Positions 18,704 to 23,645 of a stretch of DNA of 23,645 nt are shown piece by piece. Below the pieces are notes generated by a model. The model did not search any database. It worked only from the letters and a program-made list of their open reading frames with translations, and was not told the DNA's origin. Every line of letters begins with the position of its first letter. The first letter of the stretch is position 1. A program made the position numbers and the translations under genes. The DNA comes from Reticulitermes lucifugus (taxonomy: Eukaryota; Arthropoda; Insecta; Blattodea; Rhinotermitidae): positions 385 to 24,029 of the forward strand of contig JAKCWW010009352.1 of the NCBI GenBank assembly GCA_026260175.1. The letters are read 5' to 3'.

Positions 18704-19643
18704 GTGCTGTGTGTATGCAAAGAATCCAGCCATAAAATCAACTTGCAGATAGGAAGTTTCTTGTTGCAGAGGAAAGGAGTCATATATATACTTTGGTCTC
18801 AGAAAAAATAGTGGGTTGTATGATTATTCTGCCTATATTGCCTCAAGAAGACCATATATCAAGCTTCACATAAATTGAACTTACGTATTACATCATTGCC
18901 CAGACATTTAATACTTTATGCGTACGAAGTGTAAATGGTGCAGTCAAATAAACAGATGACCTGCCTCAGTGCGTAGATTTTGCTAGTGACGTCCTGAAAT
19001 ATATTGATGAAGACAACAGCTTCCTTGCATGGATGTATTTAGACACAGTGGTTTTCCAGTTTGATGGAAATTAAATTGCTATATGTGCAAGCTAATGGGC
19101 AGACAATCCACATGCAATTGTTGAGCATTTTCAATTCAGCCTAAAGAGTAGCATGTTGTGTGGATTAATCCCCCACCCAATGTGTACAAGTCTGACCAAG
19201 TGTGTGAGATTTGATGTTGTTATGATGGTGACTATGAAGACTGCTGTGAAGCATTGGTACATTTCTATGGGACTGTGTGGCTTGTCACATGTGAAAAGAG
19301 AGTAATCTTCTAACTGGACATGCTTGGATTGTTTGTTGAGGAACTATAGCCATTAATTATCTTCCAAGAATATGGTGCTCCTCTTGACTGGAGTACAGAC
19401 AAAATTCAGAAGTAGCCTTTTCCAGGATATTGAATTGGGCAGAACATGTCATTCCTTGGCATCTACAATCATCTAACATAGTCCTGTTGGACATTGTTTT
19501 TAAGGGGGTTTTGTGGTTGACACCCTGCATACTAAAATCACACACTCATTGAGCAGTGTGACAATAAGTGTATTGGTATCTGCAAGGACAGAAGTTGACT
19601 TGATATGCTGTGTTCTACCCAAGGGGCACACAATGAAGTGTAG
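18545..19643 (+). pseudogene. full-length but heavily decayed mariner-superfamily transposase
   Basis: Landmarks appear in the right order and spacing: MQEKVQCVV (N-terminus, 18553), AKNPAIKST (about 18717), YAYEV and MVQSNK (18917-18952), DDLPQCVDFASDV and IDEDNSFL (18955 on), YLDT with the first catalytic Asp (19042-19044), WADNPHAIVEH and LKSSMLCGL (19096 on), EYGAPLDW (19368 on), FPG(Y)(stop)IG, LLD with the third Asp (19500-19502), and LDMLCSTQGAHNEV ending at TAG 19641-19643. The second catalytic Asp of QDGAPP has become Tyr (19371-19373). Several in-frame stops and frameshifts are present, some at sites where Arg (CGN) is expected, consistent with CpG decay. The span of about 1.1 kb matches a normal transposase. 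Confidence 0.8.
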
Positions 19644-19721
19644 TGGTCAGGAACTTTATACCAGAAGGTACAAAATGCAGCAAACTGCAGTTTGGACGAA
19701 CTCCAGGCATGCACTGCAGCT

Positions 19722-19733
19722 CCCCCCCCCCCC
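19722..19733. repeat. C12 homopolymer
   Basis: Twelve consecutive C just after the transposase relic, possibly sequencing-prone. Confidence 0.9.
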
Positions 19734-20394
19734 AAATTTAAATTAAAAAAAACACACAGATTTTGGAAACACTGTGATATCAGACAATTTATGATTTAGC
19801 CTTCAGCTGAAATCAGCTACTGCAATGGTCTGATGAGTAAAACATCAGAATTTTGAAAAATAAAATAAAAAGCTTGGGAATTCTTAGATTAATTTAAAAA
19901 ACCAAGAATATTAGACCTTGTGGTTTAAATGAGGTGAGCCATGGAACATGTATTTACATTTATGTGTATATAAATGCATTTCCAAACATTGTTATGTGAC
20001 AGTTATATTTATGACATGATTTTTATAACATAGTTTTTAAAATCAACAAATTATGTATAGCCTCAGGGTCAGGCCCCTGCACTCCCATGAAAAATTTGGG
20101 GTGTGCACCTAACTCATTCACAGAAGGTACATGAACAATCTGTATCATGTAATATAACTTACCACTTGTTAAGCAGGTGTTGGAAATGACCTAGAAATCT
20201 CAGGCATACTTGACATCTGGTGAGCATATTATTAAATACCATTGATTAATACTGCGAATCATATAATTTCTTTAAGGTCATCATGCGCTCACGCATGTTA
20301 TGTGTGTGTTTGTTATAATCACTGTCTTTGAAACATCCCCACGTATAATAGTCACATGACATCGGATTGGGTGAATGGGCAGGGGCATAGAGGA

Positions 20395-20412
20395 TAAGTA
20401 ATTAATTACTTA
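20395..20412. repeat. perfect 18-bp palindrome with TAATTA core
   Basis: TAAGTAATTAATTACTTA is self-complementary across all 18 positions and holds two overlapping homeodomain cores. It could be an intronic binding site or chance. Confidence 0.6.
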
Positions 20413-21559
20413 GTCTGGAAAAATATTATGTAAGGCAACCAAAGAACTTGTATTCATTCTCTTTATCTCTTAAATTTTAAAAAAAGTAGTGGGTAAATTT
20501 GTCCATTGTGTCCTGAATTTATTGTATCTGAAAGAAGGTGGGGCCAATTATTCTTGTCACATTGAGAGCACTCCATGCTGCAGCTTTAATGTCATGTAAT
20601 GAAATTCTGTGTATTAATCTGGGATTATCCTCTGACTTGTTAGTATCTGTTATTTAAGAATATTATATGACTATTTGACTAATCTTGTCTGTAAACTAAG
20701 CTGTCCATCATCTTCGCTTCTACACACTGCTTCACAAAATTAGTCACAAAACCATACTCTTGCAATGAAGATGTCCATGGGCACTTATTCTGACCAGAAT
20801 TGAAACACCAGGAAACCAGCTTCTAAATTTGCTACGTGATTTCTCCCTTATATTGGTTTCCACAGAAACCCTCTGTATTACATTGTTTTTATGTTATGAA
20901 CAGCAACTACAACACACCACCACCAACAACAATAGTACATTACCTCACAGTACAAACCCTGTGTTACACAGTATGTCATGTTCAGGAATAGAAATAACAA
21001 AGTGTATTATTGCAGCTTTTGAACCTGGACTGTTCTTATGATATGTGTGACTTCCTTTTCTTCATGTTGTTTGGTGCTTTGGATCATTTTTGGCCTATGA
21101 GTGCCCTGTTGCCGGGGTTTCATGGCATTTGTGTTTCATGAGTTGTGGATGTCGGCCCCATTCCCAACACCCACGCTGGATAGCTAGGTTATCTCTGTAT
21201 GTTGGGCACCTCACTCAAAACCTGTTTAGCATGGGTGGTCATACCAGCAGCTAGGCTGCCACAGGCATAACATTGATTTGTGTGACTAGGCATACTGAAC
21301 TGCTGTGTGAGGATACATGCGGGGATCAGACTATCAGGACTGAGTTGTATGCAGCTGGATAATGCAGCGATTGGTGTGGGTTTCACTTTCAAGTGAATAT
21401 GTTCTATGTTGTGATGGTGGTGGTGAATGAAGAATTATAAACATGTAAGTCGTTCAAGGGTAATAAGTGTTGCTGCTATTGTTACTAGTGCATTGGCACA
21501 TCCTGCGTTCCATCAGCAGACTGTTACATAAAACAAAGCTGCAAGTATGATCTGTTTCA

Positions 21560-21586
21560 TACACACACACATATACATACATACAT
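21560..21586. repeat. (CA)n/(CATA)n microsatellite
   Basis: A short alternating ACAC run passes into CATA repeats. Confidence 0.9.
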
Positions 21587-21709
21587 CGTTATGTTGTCTG
21601 TAAGGTAATGGACCCATCTGAATGTGAAATGTGATGCAGTGGGCATATAAGTACCCTATATTAGGAATTTCAGTTTTAAAATTTTTCTAAATTATGGGAC
21701 TGTAAAGGT

Positions 21710-22010
21710 AAGTTTAAATTACAAAGGCTGTGCTTTAGTCTTAATTTTGTGGTATGTAATATAATATTATATTATATAAAATTATGCTTTGGGTATGTGT
21801 TTTAAGATCGCGTAAAATTAAGATTAAAGTACAGGGACTGTGTTTTGTCCTTATTTATATATATTGAATTTTTGATAGGTGGAAGAATCAGTTTTAAGAA
21901 AATATGGTGTATTTCAATTATAATTTTATATAATTTTAAAACATTGTTCTGAGAGGTAGAAGAATCAGTTTTTAATATTCTGTTAAATTAAGATGGAAGT
22001 GCAGCCTTTA
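21710..22010. repeat. degenerate tandem repeat, AT-rich
   Basis: Two motifs recur. GGTGGAAGAATCAGTTTTAA (from 21878) returns as GGTAGAAGAATCAGTTTTTAA-like sequence from 21955. AAATTA..A..AAGTACAGGGACTGTG-like blocks appear near 21715, 21815 and 21985. Unit length varies between about 75 and 170 bp, suggesting an old, partly deleted array. Confidence 0.55.
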
Positions 22011-22536
22011 TACAGCATTTTGTGCATAAGGTGTACCAAACTTTAGGATGTTGTTTTTTGAGTCATTTTGAATAAAAAATGTTATATCAACGGATGGCTG
22101 ATTATCAACTATTATGCCACTATAAGCATTTTAATGTACGTATGTGGCCGTAACTGAAAACAGTAAAATACATTACAGTCTATAGTTCGACTCTCTGACA
22201 TGCAAACTAAAGATGTGAGACTGTTTAATTGGTATTTTATAGAAATTTAATAGTGATATATCCTAACAAATGCTGTTTAGGGGCATGTATTTTAACAACA
22301 AAGGACTTTGGTTCTGTTTTTGGCATGACAGCATGTGAACCAAAGCAAATGTAGTATATTCAAAATTTGTCACTGTTGGGCCCACCCTTCAACATACAAA
22401 GTACAAAAAGTGTAACCAGTGACATATTTTTAATAATTTAAGCTAAACAAGTAAAATAACAAACCCAAACTAGTACAAACATAATTGCTTGTATACAGTG
22501 ACAACAAGTAATTAAATATTCCAGAAAATAAATTAT

Positions 22537-23222
22537 GTGTTATCTGAATTATGATCTGACTCTATAAAAGTGTTAGTGGCATTAAAAATGTGATATTCCT
22601 TGACTTGCACTCATGCTGACTGAGTAAGAAGCTAGACGGTGATAATACATGTGTTTTATTATATGGTACACATAAATGTAAACTTATGTCAGATAACACC
22701 ATGAAAGAAAGATTTCCATTAATTCTTAAACCTATAGTATATGTGTCAGATAACACAACAAAACAAAGGCAGCAATGATGCCTTACCACTGTAGGCCTAT
22801 GTGCGACATTAAAAGAAAATTGTGTGAAATAATACCACGTAAGGAACACATCAATTTTTGGTTATGTACCTGAGTTGTGTTAGTTTATGTAGGTATGTTA
22901 CAACACAGAAAAAAATTGTTTTTGATTAGATAATATAAAAGTCAGTCTTCAGTTATGTTACACTGATACTGTTCAAAATGTCACAGAAGAGAATTTGTTG
23001 CCTTTCTGATATTTTCATCATTTCTTCTTATATGGTCAGTGGATTCCTTCCTTCACTGCAGTGGTTTTGTCTTCAATTTTGCCAGTAGGCCATTTCTTCA
23101 TGTTCCCCCACAAAGGGTAGTCAGTGGGCATGAGATCTGGTGATCTTGTAACTATGTAAACTAACATGACTAACTCAGTAACAGCTAAAAATTTGTGTCT
23201 TTCTTATGTGGTATTATCTGAC
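22537..23222. repeat. four dispersed copies of GTCAGATAACAC
   Basis: Direct copies lie at 22688-22699 and 22745-22756. An inverted copy lies at 22537-22547 (11 bases) and an inverted copy with one change at 23211-23222. A 12-mer four times in 700 bp, in both orientations around a transposase fragment, suggests transposon termini or subterminal repeats. Confidence 0.5.
23010..23150 (-). pseudogene. mariner-superfamily transposase fragment around the third catalytic Asp
   Basis: The minus-strand frame reads SPDLMPTDYPLWGNMKKW, then GKIEDKTTAVKEGI to a stop at 23036-23038. SPDL.P.D(Y/F).LWG..K is the signature around the last catalytic Asp of IS630-Tc1-mariner transposases, and the Asp is kept. 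Only about 40 residues are recognisable. The preceding WPPR and the DGAPP motif are not found upstream. Confidence 0.6.
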
Positions 23223-23341
23223 AATTTATTTTGATGTACATACAGTAGAGTAAGGCTGTTTTGGTGTTATTGGACACATGTTCTAGAATAGGTTAAGAAG
23301 TAAAGGGTATCTCTTCTGTGGTGTGATGTGACACATATTTA

Positions 23342-23510
23342 CAGTCGAACCCGGTTATAACGACTTTGGTTTATACAACATCTCGCCTATAAACTCAGAA
23401 TTTCTGTGGTATGAATTAATTCGTCACTGTTAACCATAATCTTATACCCCGTGGTTATAACGACACAAAATATTCAGTCCCTTTCATGACATTATAACCG
23501 AGTTGGACTG
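23342..23510. mobile_element. pogo/Tigger-like MITE, 169 bp
   Basis: Left terminus CAGTCGAACCCGGTTATAAC (from 23342) is mirrored at the right end, whose reverse complement reads CAGTCCAACTCGGTTATAAT (ending 23510). The element is flanked by TA on both sides (23340-23341, 23511-23512). CAGT..AACC(C)CGGTTATAACG termini with TA duplication are typical of the pogo branch of the Tc1/mariner superfamily. A further GGTTATAACGAC at about 23454-23465 is a subterminal repeat. It has no coding capacity and would be mobilised by a transposase in trans. Confidence 0.85.
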
Positions 23511-23645
23511 TATTTTTATGTCTGATATGATAAAACGTGTATGCTACCATTTTCAATTATGACCATGTACATACATCAATCAAATGCAATCAAATGTGAA
23601 AGTGGGAATGTGGAAGTGCAGTGGAACAATATCAAGAAATGTGTG

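Larger units (their letters stand above)
16634..23645 (+). other. probable long first intron, CpG-depleted
   Basis: It follows the candidate donor and contains no further convincing exon. CpG is very rare: about 10 in 18001-19800, against about 27 in 600 bp upstream, while TG and CA are abundant. This pattern matches methylated, transcribed gene bodies in insects. Exceptions are the younger insertions (LINE at 16.9 kb, MITE at 23.3 kb), which keep CpG. Stretches not assigned to elements below, such as 17426-18532, 19734-21557 and 22010-22536, show only AT-rich sequence and short repeats. Confidence 0.45.

Noticed and set aside
19820..19850. CTGATGAGTAAAAC as a hammerhead core
   Set aside because: The GAAA box and stem II are missing.

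Overview
This is eukaryotic, almost certainly insect, nuclear DNA. It is AT-rich, nearly free of long ORFs, and littered with decayed arthropod-type transposons: several IS630-Tc1-mariner transposase relics, a pogo/Tigger-like MITE, tRNA-derived SINEs and 5'-truncated non-LTR retrotransposons. The LINE C-terminal wording at 11.3-11.8 kb and the SINE at 8.15-8.43 kb remind me of repeats common in cockroach and termite (Blattodea) genomes. That assignment is from memory and not tested here. There are no prokaryotic genes, operons or CRISPR arrays.

Layout. At 0-2 kb there is a 52-bp tandem repeat, then three sequences with the core of a type I hammerhead ribozyme. Two of these lie in opposite arms of a 98-bp inverted repeat, and a pyrimidine-rich tract follows. 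From 2 to 11 kb is non-coding sequence with one well-bounded tRNA-type SINE (with target-site duplication), a diverged relative, three weaker tRNA-like heads, microsatellites and hairpins. From 11.3 to 13.8 kb lie two tandem non-LTR 3' fragments, then two mariner-superfamily relics; the second is an internally deleted copy with long terminal inverted repeats beside a (CG)n(CA)n microsatellite. From 14.5 to 15.1 kb is a CpG-rich block with two perfect CRE sites and several CCAAT boxes, which I read as a promoter. From 16.47 to 16.63 kb is one candidate coding exon ending at a consensus splice donor. From 16.63 kb to the end the sequence is strongly CpG-depleted, and looks like the start of a long first intron with further transposon insertions.

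Main inference. A plus-strand gene probably starts near 15-16.5 kb and runs out of the window. The CpG collapse right after the candidate exon fits insect gene-body methylation, and the transposase relic at 18.5-19.6 kb seems to have decayed partly through CpG loss. I could not identify the gene from about 45 residues. I see no multi-gene system. The most unusual local structures are the inverted hammerhead pair, the CRE/CCAAT cluster and the long-TIR deletion derivative.
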